Assembly (NCBI GenBank): GCA_913775725.1
Contig: CAJYNG010000007.1
Coordinates: 1 to 56,513, forward strand
Length of the DNA: 56,513 bases
Direction of reading: 5' to 3'
From: an uncultured Stenotrophomonas sp.
GTDB taxonomy: Bacteria; Pseudomonadota; Gammaproteobacteria; Xanthomonadales; Xanthomonadaceae
How positions within the stretch are numbered: position 1 is the stretch's first letter; each line of letters opens with the position of its first letter. Of the stretch, positions 8,936 through 16,682 are shown piece after piece. Below the pieces are notes generated by a model. That model saw only the letters and a program-made list of their open reading frames with translations. It had not been told where the DNA came from and did no database searches. A program made the translations under genes and the position numbers.

Positions 8936-8963
8936 GAAAAAACCGCCTTTCGGCGGTTTTTTC
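8936..8963. terminator. Bidirectional intrinsic terminator
   Basis: GC-rich stem CCGCC/GGCGG with a TTTC loop is flanked by A6 on the left and T6 on the right, giving U-tracts in both directions. It can end transcription arriving from either side. It sits immediately upstream of the NYN gene start. Confidence 0.85.
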
Positions 8964-9474
8964 GTCCCAAGCCGTTGAATCAACCTAATGACGCGGCAAG
9001 GGAGGAGTAGTGGAGTCATCATATGGCGAAAGTCGCATGTCGGCAACTGGGCCTTCACCGTCATTGATGCCTGTGGCTGTTGCAGCGATTTGATCTGCAC
9101 GCAACGAGCTTCCAATCATTGGAGCCGACCTGGGTAACGGATTCAATGAGGATTCTTGCGTTTCCTCGCGGCCTCCCCAAAACTGACCCGCATGCTCAGT
9201 GAAAACGACAGCAGCGGATGAGGAATGTTGCAACTTGATCTCAAGCGCCTGGTTTTCAGTTGATCTTTCGAACGCGGAAAACTAGCTTCGCAGCGTTGTT
9301 GGCAGACGCCAGTTCGTTATGCCACAACATCGAGACGCCGCATAGGAGCGGTCCTTCGGCGATGGGCCGGATGCAGGTTGAAGCAACCAAGAACGGTGCG
9401 AAATGGAAGCGATCATGGAAGAAGGCACGGTAGCGGCCATGGAATGGTTGATGGCTGAAACGATCTGCTGACCC
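8964..9474. other. Gap with only a doubtful minus-strand frame
   Basis: The clearest frame is at 8985-9233 on the minus strand (about 82 residues from a TTG), ending 22 bases before the terminator at 8936-8963. Upstream it stays open to about 9278 (FSAFERSTENQALEIKLQ) without a good start. It could be the 3' remnant of a lost gene, which would explain the orphan terminator. No function is visible. Confidence 0.35.
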
Positions 9475-10308
9475 ATGCTCCAGCGCATCGCTCGATTCTG
9501 GTCCATAGCATTTTCCCTGGTGGCTCTGGCATTGCTCGGGGCACGGGTCACGCGGGTCATCGACGTGACCTCACACTACTTGGCGATGGCAATCCTGTTG
9601 TTCACCGGCGTGATGATTCGCAAGCAGGCGTCCGGGCTGTCCTTCGCCCGCTTCGCCCTGTGCTGTTGGGCTGACATGCGTCGGTTGACGCTGGCTCTGG
9701 CGCGGCTCGAATGGCGGGTGCATTGCTCGATCCTTGGGAAATTCGCATGGATGAGATCGCCTGTTGAGCCTGATGATCAGGTGTTTGGCTTCACCAGGGC
9801 CGTGGACTATCACGGGGCATTCGTTCTGATGATTTTCCTCGCGTTGCTGGAGGTGCCCATCGCTCACCTGCTGGTGTACTGTTTTGTCGAGGATGACAGG
9901 CGCTTGTTTCTTCATGCCGTCCTTGCGTATTTCACTCTCTACGGAGTGATCTGGATGGTCTCGGATCGTCGCGCTATCGGACGATCTTCCCATCGGCTAT
10001 CGAGCAGGAGACTGCGGGTGCAGATGGGGTGGAGATCGAGCATGGACATTCGCGTACGGGATATCCGCGGTGTAACGCTGCTGTAGTCGAATCTGCGCAC
10101 ATGGGCAAGATCCAGGAAGCTTGATCGCCGGGAGCTGGCGGTGGTTTCTCCGCTGGACGCACCCAACATCGTGCTGGAGCTGGCCAGTCGCGACACTTAC
10201 CTGAGTCTGCTTTCCATCAAGCCGATGCCTCGCTATCTGGCCCTCTTCGTCGACGAGCCGCAGCTGCTGAAGTCAGCAGTAGAGAGCGTAATGAGCGAGC
10301 CGCAATGA
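9475..10308 (+). pseudogene. Membrane protein gene interrupted by an in-frame TAG codon
   Basis: The frame starts at ATG 9475, meets TAG at 10084-10086 (codon 204) and then stays open in the same frame for 73 more codons to TGA at 10306-10308. The region after the TAG reads as good protein (SPLDAPNIVLELASRDTYLSLLSIKPMPRYLALFVDE), continuing naturally from MDIRVRDIRGVTLL. The N-terminal half has hydrophobic segments at about residues 10-50 and 113-155 (HGAFVLMIFLALLEVPIAHLLV, HAVLAYFTLYGVIWMV). The whole 277-codon unit is most simply an inner-membrane protein with a cytosolic C-terminal domain inactivated by one nonsense change. Amber suppression or a base error are alternatives. The family is not recognised. 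Confidence 0.75.
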
Positions 10309-10333
10309 GGCGCACGAGCGGCAGCGAGGGGAA

Positions 10334-10738
10334 TCACTCCCCCCGCATCTGCAATGCCACATACTCCGCCAGCCCCCGGCAGGCCAGCATCAGCCCTTCG
10401 CGCGTGCCGTCGCCGATATCGTCTTTCTCTTCCCCGTCCACGCGCACGCGCTCGGCGGCGTGGTACAGCTCCAGCAGCGACACCAGGCCGGCGGCGGCGC
10501 GGTCCGTGCGTGCGGCGGCAATCGCTCTGCCGGGTGTGCCTGCAGGCCCCTGCCAGGGGTGTCCGTCGGCGGCATCACCGGCTTGGATGCGCTGCAGACA
10601 GCTGGGCAGGTTGATGGGCGCAGGGGCCTCGTTCGCAGCGGCGAAGGCAGCTTCCAACGGCTGCGCCAGTTCGGGCGGCAGGCGCTGAGCGGCCTCGCCC
10701 AGCGTGGCCGTCAGGTACGGATGATGGGTTCTGGACAT
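10334..10738 (-). CDS. Conserved-looking small protein of unknown function
   Basis: 134 residues, mostly helical and Ala-rich (TLGEAAQRLPPELAQPLEAAFAAANEAPAPINLPSCLQRI; then LVSLLELYHAAERVRVDGEEKDDIGDGTREGLMLACRGLAEYVALQMRGE). No signal peptide or membrane segment, so probably cytosolic. ATG 10738 has GAGGAT about 9 bases upstream. The frame stays open further upstream through a strongly structured stretch, but that reads as RNA structure rather than protein (see the regulatory feature). I do not recognise the family. Confidence 0.7.
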   Translation of the reverse strand: MSRTHHPYLTATLGEAAQRLPPELAQPLEAAFAAANEAPAPINLPSCLQRIQAGDAADGHPWQGPAGTPGRAIAAARTDRAAAGLVSLLELYHAAERVRVDGEEKDDIGDGTREGLMLACRGLAEYVALQMRGE

Positions 10739-10754
10739 GCGGGCATCCTCGTCA

Positions 10755-10972
10755 GGCACAGAGGCGCCGCCACGATAGGGTGGCGGGCGATGCGTGGCTT
10801 CCAAGACCGGGTCAACGAAACGGCGGGCACAGGGCCCCCACGCACCGCCCGCCGTCGATCGGCGAACGGATTGCCAGCCGGCGTCGCTTCTGGGAGGGCG
10901 ACGCCGGCTGGCAAGCGTATACATCGTTGACAACACGGGCTTGGAAGTCCCGACCACCTTTGCGGGTGGCAA
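10755..10972 (-). ncRNA. Candidate structured leader or small RNA with three hairpins
   Basis: Read on the minus strand toward the gene at 10738 there are: small stems around CCACC/GGTGG (10954-10969) and CGGG/CCCG (10936-10952); a 17-bp perfect hairpin (arms 10871-10887 and 10898-10914, 10-nt loop); and a 7-bp hairpin (10767-10773 with 10780-10786). Successive strong stems just ahead of a start codon resemble a cis-acting leader or a C4-type antisense RNA, but I cannot match it to a named family with certainty. Confidence 0.4.
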
Positions 10973-11320
10973 TTCATCATGCGCACGCGAAATCCCCGCC
11001 CGCCAGTCGTTTGTTTCGATGGCATCGGGTGATCTGAAAGGAAAAATGAATTATCGCGATTGGCTTGTTTCTGGCGCTGCAATGCCAGAAGCGACATATC
11101 GCGCAGTGCGGCCAACAACTGGAAATCTGTAGGCGTCAGCGCTATGGCAAGGCCTGGAAAGGCCTACGAAGTAAAGCTGGCTTAACAGCCCCGGCAAGGC
11201 TCCACGGACACCATAACAAACACGAACGCCCAAATGCGCCGCCCGCTTCTTGATTCTCCTCACAGACCGCTTCCGGTACCCCGTCACATACTGCAGGCAC
11301 ATACCCCTCGAGACCCGCTC
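10973..11320. other. Gap between the structured leader and the DUF3011 gene
   Basis: About 350 bases without a gene on either strand. It is AT-richer than its surroundings near 11035-11060 and should contain the promoters for both directions. Nothing specific recognised. Confidence 0.35.
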
Positions 11321-12085
11321 ATGCGTCGCCACGCCCTGTCGCTCACCGTCGCACTGTTGTCTGCCGCGTTCGCAGCCCCGGCCATGGCCGCTGTGCCGTT
11401 CCTCAACGCCAGCTGCCCGGGCGGCATCGATGTGCACGCCGATGAGGGTGGGCCGGTCTACGTGCAGGGCCGCGAGACGGCGTTGAAGCGCTTCAACGAT
11501 CGTTATTTCGAAGCACGCGATGCCAACACCGGCATCACCCTGTCGATCAGCAGCAACGAGGACGGCACGCCGCAGATCAGCTACACCGGCCGAGGCGGCG
11601 CCAATGGCATCTGCCAGGTCAGTGCGAGCGGAACGCCCTCACCGTCTGAACATCGTGACCACCGTCGCCACGATGATGACAACGACGCCGCGCTGCCGCG
11701 CGAAGTCACCTGCGAGTCCACCGGCCAGCAGCAGGTGTCATGCGATCTGAATACCCGTGGCAATGTGGAAATCGTGCGCCAGCTCAGCCGCACCCGCTGT
11801 GAGGAAGGCAAGAACTGGGGCCTGTCGCGGCATTCGGTGTGGGTCAATGGCGGCTGCCGCGCGGTGTTCCGCAATGTGTCTTCGGTGACTACCCCGGCGC
11901 CGGCAGTCGATACCGCGCTGGGTGCCTGCAACATGCGCAAGGGCGCGCAGGGCGCACTGGTCACCCAGATGCCGGTGGGCAGCGATTACCAGGAGCTGAT
12001 CATCGATTATCCGGATGGTCGTTTCCTGTGCATGATGCGCAACAACGGCCAGGTGCAGAGCGTGACGCCGGTTCGCCGCCATTGA
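11321..12085 (+). CDS. DUF3011-domain secreted protein
   Basis: 254 residues with a signal peptide (MRRHALSLTVALLSAAFAAPAMA, cleavage near 23). Residues about 130-190 carry the DUF3011 pattern: VTCESTGQQQVSCDLNTRG, then VRQLSRTRCEEGKNWGLSRHSVWVNGGCRAVF, with regularly spaced Cys and Trp. The domain occurs in Xanthomonadaceae and other Proteobacteria, in envelope proteins, with no proven function; it looks like a small disulfide-bonded beta domain. A His/Asp/Arg-rich linker (SEHRDHRRHDDDND) precedes it and could bind metal. The ATG at 11321 is chosen because it places the signal peptide at the N-terminus; an earlier in-frame start would add 29 polar residues. Confidence 0.8.
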   Translation: MRRHALSLTVALLSAAFAAPAMAAVPFLNASCPGGIDVHADEGGPVYVQGRETALKRFNDRYFEARDANTGITLSISSNEDGTPQISYTGRGGANGICQVSASGTPSPSEHRDHRRHDDDNDAALPREVTCESTGQQQVSCDLNTRGNVEIVRQLSRTRCEEGKNWGLSRHSVWVNGGCRAVFRNVSSVTTPAPAVDTALGACNMRKGAQGALVTQMPVGSDYQELIIDYPDGRFLCMMRNNGQVQSVTPVRRH

Positions 12086-12155
12086 CCAGCACGCCTCAAC
12101 CACCCGCTGAAACTGGAGCCTTCTGACCTTGGTGATGGTTGAGCAGCAGTAGGCG

Positions 12156-12174
12156 ATCCCCTGCCTCAGGGGAT
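12156..12174. terminator. Hairpin between convergent genes
   Basis: ATCCCCTG and CAGGGGAT arms with a 3-nt loop lie between the stop of the DUF3011 gene and the stop of the minus-strand gene at 12212. No T-run on either side, so termination may need Rho. Confidence 0.45.
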
Positions 12175-12211
12175 GAACCTTGCGTCTGGATCACTGCGCC
12201 AGTGTCGAGAG

Positions 12212-12739
12212 TCAGTTCTTATGGGTCGGGTTCTTGCTCTTTGGCGGATTGAGCGGGCCAACAGTGACGGTGCCGCTGCCACCGCCGCAGTTTCCATGGC
12301 AGCCGCCACTGACCGGTGCGCCACCACGACCGCCACCGCCTTGACCGGCACCTGATCCGCCACCTGACCCGGTACCACCCGCTGCCGGTGGCGGGGCCGT
12401 TATGGGCTCACGCGAGGTTCCGTTCCAGTCGCGACTGTCTGTCATCTGGTAGGTCACACAGTACGAACGGTTGCACACGATGATCTTGGAGCCGGGGTGA
12501 ATTGAAGGCTCGAAGGTCCCATGGTTGTTCTGGTTTGTTACTTGTGTATACCTCACCAGGAACGCCTTTGTAGCGACGTCCGGGATGGGAGTCTGTCCGC
12601 CACAGTCGGAGCAGGAAACCGGGCCGTACACGTTGGATGACCAGCCGAATGGCCAGGTCGCGAAGGCGAGCGGCAGCGTTGCACCGACTACCACGATGGT
12701 CGCAAGCGTCAGCAGTATCTTGAGCTTTACTTTGTTCAA
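12212..12739 (-). CDS. Glycine-rich exported protein of unknown function
   Basis: 175 residues. One hydrophobic N-terminal segment (LKILLTLATIVVVGATLPLAFA) acts as signal peptide or anchor. A folded middle part has two Cys pairs (CSDC and the pair in IVCNRSYCVTY). The C-terminal third is a low-complexity Gly/Pro tail containing CHGNCGGG. It lies 37 bases after the gene ending at 12777, so the two are probably co-transcribed. The family is not recognised; an envelope location is inferred. Confidence 0.65.
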   Translation of the reverse strand: MNKVKLKILLTLATIVVVGATLPLAFATWPFGWSSNVYGPVSCSDCGGQTPIPDVATKAFLVRYTQVTNQNNHGTFEPSIHPGSKIIVCNRSYCVTYQMTDSRDWNGTSREPITAPPPAAGGTGSGGGSGAGQGGGGRGGAPVSGGCHGNCGGGSGTVTVGPLNPPKSKNPTHKN

Positions 12740-12776
12740 TTTGGTTCACCCGTTGATGGATTGTGAGCGCGACCGG

Positions 12777-13724
12777 TCATTCGCAGCATGACCGGTAGAT
12801 CGCATCGGATAGGTTCTGCGAGCGGGCAAATTGTTCTGCGTCCATGCCCGTGGACAACCTGCTTACGGATTCCGCCGAGTATTCAGTAGGGTTTGCTCGA
12901 TGCAGGGCCATCCAGTAGGCAAGACTCTTCTCTGTGGATCTCCCGGCGATGATTCCTCTCGCGTGGATGTTCGCGAGGGCTTCAATGGAATCGACGTTGC
13001 CGCGCGACGCAGAGTCCTCCAGGTATCTCACCGCGTTCTGGCGATACTCGACCAGCTTTTCAGGGTCTGAGAGAACGTCACCCAGAGTGCCAATGGCGGC
13101 GCGCGGGTTCTGCGCGTAAACGAGGCGCCCTTCGATCGATCCCTGTGCGGCGGCCAATGCCAGCCAGTTCACATCCAGGATGTCCTTCCTTGCGGTCAGG
13201 CCCCGGCAGTTCTCTATCTCCCGTTCAACTCGTCTGGAGAATCCCTCGCCGAGGCCGATCGACGCATACGCTCTGTACTCTTCGTCATCGCCAGGGTCGA
13301 GCGCTTGCTTGCAGCTGGAAACCCGCGAATGTATCTGATAGCTGGCGTGCCCATCCCCCGCTTTCGAGTTCGACAACTGTGCGTCGATGAAATCCACGGC
13401 ATCGCCGTTGAAATCGGGTTGCGTCATCTCAATCCGGAATACCTTGCGTCCCAATGGAATCTGTGACGCTGCAGCATTGTGGCCAGGGCCCTCGCTGCCG
13501 TTCCGCTGGATGGGCAGAGCGGGTGCCGGGGCTTCGTGTTCAACGTCGCCCTTCGATGAGACCTCGTTGTTCGGAGGGTAGGCAATTGCGAGCGCGGCAA
13601 TTGCAATGGATGCGGCGGCTGCCACTGCGATGTAGGGGTATTTGCTTGCCAAGGGAGTGCTCCGGGGCCGGGGCCGATTGAATGCTCCGGCAGAAGCGTG
13701 TGCGTTTGATCGTTCCTGTTCCAT
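12777..13724 (-). CDS. Membrane-anchored protein with Sel1/TPR-like helical C-terminus
   Basis: 315 residues from ATG 13724 (a GTG at 13757 would add 11 residues; neither has a strong ribosome site). A single transmembrane segment at about residues 30-50 (YIAVAAAASIAIAALAIAY) is followed by a linker and a helical periplasmic or cytosolic part. The segment RYLEDSASRGNVDSIEALANIHARG..AGRSTEKSLAYWMAL is spaced like one Sel1-type repeat (ala/gly at repeat positions), a fold used for protein contacts. It precedes the exported Gly-rich protein by 37 bases. Function unknown. Confidence 0.65.
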   Translation of the reverse strand: MEQERSNAHASAGAFNRPRPRSTPLASKYPYIAVAAAASIAIAALAIAYPPNNEVSSKGDVEHEAPAPALPIQRNGSEGPGHNAAASQIPLGRKVFRIEMTQPDFNGDAVDFIDAQLSNSKAGDGHASYQIHSRVSSCKQALDPGDDEEYRAYASIGLGEGFSRRVEREIENCRGLTARKDILDVNWLALAAAQGSIEGRLVYAQNPRAAIGTLGDVLSDPEKLVEYRQNAVRYLEDSASRGNVDSIEALANIHARGIIAGRSTEKSLAYWMALHRANPTEYSAESVSRLSTGMDAEQFARSQNLSDAIYRSCCE

Positions 13725-14056
13725 GGATCCATGTCTCACGCAGTCGTCATGGCGCACAGACGGCGGAGTCAGTCACCCAGTGAACGACGACGCGCCGGGT
13801 GAGTGTTCCATGCGGCTCAACGGAGATGCCTTTGCCGCGTGTCACGGCAAGGGAAACATTCGCAGGCATTGCGGGATGTGGGTAGAGCCGAATCCGTCGC
13901 CCCCGTGACGCTCATCACGCCTATGGTCTTTTCCTACGCGTCAGGCCGGGCAAACCCTACACGGCAGGGCCCCGTCCCCACCCTGCTGCACCGCCGCGAG
14001 TGGTGTCACACAGCTCTGGCTAGACTGTGCTTCTTTTTCCCCCGCAGGAGGCACCC

Positions 14057-14977
14057 ATGGCCCATCCCATTTCCGTATCCCTGATTGGCGTTCCCACCGA
14101 TGTCGGTGCGGGCCATCGCGGTGCACGGCTGGGGCCGGAAGCGCTGCGTGTGGCCGGCCTGCCGGAGGCGCTGGAGGCGCGCGGCGTGGATGTGCGCGAC
14201 CTGGGCAACCTGGATGGCCCGCGCAACCCGTGGACCGCCCCGGTGGAAGGCTACCGCCACCTGGATGAAGTGGTGGCGTGGAACCATGCGCTGATGGAAG
14301 CCAGCTATGCCGAACTGCAGGCGGGCCGCATGCCGATCATGCTCGGTGGCGACCACTGCCTGGGCATCGGTTCGATCACTGCGGTGGCGCGCTGGTGCCG
14401 CGAGCAGGGCAAGACCCTGCGCGTGCTGTGGCTGGATGCGCACTCGGACTTCAACACCAGCGATGTCACGCCGTCGGGCAACATCCACGGCATGCCGGTG
14501 GCCTGCCTGTGCGGCCTCGGCCCGGATGCGTTGACCCGCCTCGGTGGCACCGTGCCGGCGATCACCCCGTCGCAGATGCACCAGATCGGTATCCGCTCGG
14601 TGGACCCGGACGAGAAGCGCCTGATCAAGACCCACAAGGTGGATGTCTATGACATGCGCTACATCGACGAGAACGGCATGAAGCGCACCGTGGAGGCGGC
14701 GCTGGCCGGCATCGACGAGAACACCCACCTGCATGTCAGCTTTGATGTGGACTTCCTCGACCCCAGCATCGCACCGGGCGTGGGCACCACCGTGCCGGGC
14801 GGGGTGAACTATCGTGAGGCGCAGCTGGTGATGGAAATGATCGCCGACACCGGGCGCATGGGGTCGCTGGACATCGTCGAGCTCAACCCCTTGCTGGACA
14901 AGCAGAATGCCACCGCCGAACTGGCCGTGGACCTGGTCGAAAGCCTGTTCGGCAAGTCCACCCTGATGCGCGATTGA
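14057..14977 (+). CDS. rocF: Arginase
   Basis: 306 residues, the normal length for bacterial arginases. All manganese ligands are visible: His100 in GGDHCLG, Asp127, His129 and Asp131 in DAHSD, and Asp230 and Asp232 in SFDVDFLDPSIAPG. The enzyme hydrolyses L-arginine to ornithine and urea in the cytosol, feeding arginine catabolism. AGGAGG at 14046-14051 is 5 bases before the ATG. The gene stands alone between a divergent unknown gene and a small lipoprotein gene, and is followed by a perfect 10-bp hairpin. From here on, codon use is uniformly GC-rich, marking the start of core-like DNA. Confidence 0.95.
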   Translation: MAHPISVSLIGVPTDVGAGHRGARLGPEALRVAGLPEALEARGVDVRDLGNLDGPRNPWTAPVEGYRHLDEVVAWNHALMEASYAELQAGRMPIMLGGDHCLGIGSITAVARWCREQGKTLRVLWLDAHSDFNTSDVTPSGNIHGMPVACLCGLGPDALTRLGGTVPAITPSQMHQIGIRSVDPDEKRLIKTHKVDVYDMRYIDENGMKRTVEAALAGIDENTHLHVSFDVDFLDPSIAPGVGTTVPGGVNYREAQLVMEMIADTGRMGSLDIVELNPLLDKQNATAELAVDLVESLFGKSTLMRD

Positions 14978-14987
14978 CGGCTCCGCC

Positions 14988-15010
14988 TGAACGGATCTGT
15001 GATCCGTTCA
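14988..15010 (+). terminator. Hairpin after arginase
   Basis: Perfect 10-bp arms TGAACGGATC and GATCCGTTCA with a TGT loop, 10 bases after the stop codon. No T-tract follows, so it may act as an RNA-stabilising stem or a Rho-aided terminator. Confidence 0.5.
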
Positions 15011-15139
15011 CACCCGCTCCACGCGTCTGCCGCCAGATTGCACTTCACGCGGCGGTGGTGGGCATTGGCCTTCTCCCGCCGAGCGAAACAATCCCATCCG
15101 CGAATGAAGCGGTGTAGCGGTGAACCCAAGGAGAAGCCC

Positions 15140-15277
15140 ATGAAGCGCGTAGTTGCCCTGATGCTGTTGTCGATGTTCTCGGTGGCCCTGCTGGCCGGTT
15201 GCAACACCATTGCCGGTGCCGGCAAGGACGTGCAGAAGGCGGGCGAGAAGGTCGAGGACACCGCGAAGGGCCGTTGA
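15140..15277 (+). CDS. Entericidin A/B-family small lipoprotein
   Basis: 45 residues: signal peptide MKRVVALMLLSMFSVALLAGC with a textbook lipobox LLAGC, then NTIAGAGKDVQKAGEKVEDTAKGR. The IAGAGKDVQKAGE motif is the entericidin hallmark. Entericidins are membrane lipoproteins linked to stress and stationary phase; EcnB can promote lysis and EcnA counter it. Only one copy is present here. AAGGAGA about 8 bases before the ATG gives a good ribosome site, and a strong terminator follows. Confidence 0.9.
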   Translation: MKRVVALMLLSMFSVALLAGCNTIAGAGKDVQKAGEKVEDTAKGR

Positions 15278-15298
15278 GCCCTGCACGGAACGGAAAGA

Positions 15299-15330
15299 GA
15301 AAAAGGCCGGGGATCTCCCCGGCCTTTTTT
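15299..15330 (+). terminator. Intrinsic terminator after the entericidin gene
   Basis: GGCCGGGGA/TCCCCGGCC stem flanked by A5 and T6: a complete intrinsic terminator for the plus strand and a possible one for the minus strand. Confidence 0.9.
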
Positions 15331-15478
15331 GTGCGCACATTCTGTAGGGCTGTGGAAGTGGAGTGAACCATTCAAGCAGGTGAGCATCTATTTCATTGCC
15401 GGTTGACCGGTATTCAACGGCCGCTGCGCGAAGCTGGAGCCACGGTAAGAACGCCGTTGCAACCAAGGATTCCCAGCA

Positions 15479-15700
15479 ATGAACAAAGACATCATTTCCG
15501 GCAAGTGGTCGCAGCTGAAGGGCAAGGCCCAGGCCAAGTGGGGCGATCTGACCAACGACGACTTCGATGTGGCCGAGGGCAATGCCGAGTATCTGGCCGG
15601 TCGCCTGCAGGAACGTTATGGCTGGGCCAAGGATCGCGCTGAGAAGGAAGTCCGTGAGTTCCAGGACAGCGTGAGCAAGGACTACCCGGACTACAAGTAA
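15479..15700 (+). CDS. CsbD-family stress protein
   Basis: 73 residues with the family start [49 protein letters not shown] (quoted in part: W10, GDLT, AEGN and LQERYG are the conserved points). CsbD proteins are small, hydrophilic, helical proteins induced by general stress (sigma-B controlled in Bacillus; YjbJ in E. coli). Function is unclear. A single gene with its own terminator. Confidence 0.92.
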   Translation: MNKDIISGKWSQLKGKAQAKWGDLTNDDFDVAEGNAEYLAGRLQERYGWAKDRAEKEVREFQDSVSKDYPDYK

Positions 15701-15717
15701 GCGCTTCGGTTTCCCCC

Positions 15718-15760
15718 ACAGCACAACGCCCGCACCGAGAGGTTGCGGGCGTTGTGCTGT
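15718..15760. terminator. Long perfect hairpin between convergent genes
   Basis: 17-bp perfect arms beginning ACAGCACAACGCC and a 9-nt loop, between the CsbD stop and the minus-strand stop at 15774. It can serve both directions. Confidence 0.75.
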
Positions 15761-15773
15761 CTGGGCGGGAGGA

Positions 15774-16574
15774 TCAGCGTGCCGGCGGGTCCGGCACGTA
15801 GCGGTTGGGGAAGGCCTGCGGTTCGCGCGGCAGGCGTGAGGGCGAATCCACCAGGATGCCGCGTGCACGCAGGTTGCGGGCGCTGTCGTAGCGCAGCTGC
15901 AGGACCTGGGCCGGGCTGCGGCTGGCGCGTTCGAAGTCGGTATCGCGTACCGAAGACTGCTCGCGTGCGCCGTGGCCGGTGCCCAGCGCTGGCGCCTGCG
16001 ACTTGCTGGCGTAGCCCTCGATGCGGCTGGCGCTGGCATCGGCGGCAGCCTCGGCCTGCGCGGCCGGAGCGGGCAGCGGCAGGCCACGGCGCAGGATCGG
16101 CTCCGGGCGCCAGCGACGCGCTTCCTCGAACACCGCCACGCCGACCACGCCGATGTTGTCCGGGCGACCGGTGCGGCTGGCATAGCTGCCGCTGGGGCTG
16201 CTGAACACGAACTGCGCCACTTCATCCTGGCTCTTGCGCCAGCCGGTGATGTCGGCGCGCTGGCCGGGGTTGAGCACGTAGCCGGTCTGAGAGGGATCGG
16301 CATCCTCGCCGGAGATGGCGTTGACGCCGTCCACCGACAGCACCACCAGCACGCGGCGCGGGCTGTCGTTGTACAGGCGCACCGCGTAGCGGTGGCCGCG
16401 CTCACCGGCCACCCAGCGCTGACCCTCGGCGGGGTAGCTGCGCAGTTCGGTACCGCGGTCGCGGTCGACCAGGGCCATGCGCACGGGGCCGCCCTCGTAC
16501 ACCGGCGGTGGCATCGGGGCGGGGCGGAAGCCGGCCAGGGGCAGGATCAGCAGCAGGGGCAGCAGGCGTTTCAT
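15774..16574 (-). CDS. Exported protein of unknown function
   Basis: 266 residues. N-terminal MKRLLPLLLILPLAGFRPAP is a signal peptide without a lipobox Cys. The first domain (residues about 30-140: GPVRMALVDRDRGTELRSYPAEGQRWVAGERGHRYAVRLYNDSPRRVLVVLSVDG is the core, quoted as landmarks VDRDRGTEL, YPAEG, YNDSPRRVLVV) looks beta-sandwich-like, and the C-terminal third is Ala/Arg/Ser-rich and probably disordered. The ATG 16574 is chosen over an upstream in-frame start because it begins the signal peptide. Divergent from trpS with 108 bases between. I do not recognise a named family. Confidence 0.75.
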   Translation of the reverse strand: MKRLLPLLLILPLAGFRPAPMPPPVYEGGPVRMALVDRDRGTELRSYPAEGQRWVAGERGHRYAVRLYNDSPRRVLVVLSVDGVNAISGEDADPSQTGYVLNPGQRADITGWRKSQDEVAQFVFSSPSGSYASRTGRPDNIGVVGVAVFEEARRWRPEPILRRGLPLPAPAAQAEAAADASASRIEGYASKSQAPALGTGHGAREQSSVRDTDFERASRSPAQVLQLRYDSARNLRARGILVDSPSRLPREPQAFPNRYVPDPPAR

Positions 16575-16682
16575 CGGGCGTCTCCAGCGGGGTTGCGTGA
16601 ATGAACGCGCCGCAGGCCCTGACGGGGTTGGTGGCGTGCAAGGTAAACTGGCCCCGTTCATCGAAGGTTACCCCACGCAGTC

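Noticed and set aside
10305-10930. Plus-strand frames opposite the 134-residue gene and leader
   Set aside because: Composition is Arg/Ala shadow; the minus-strand gene has the better start and ribosome site.
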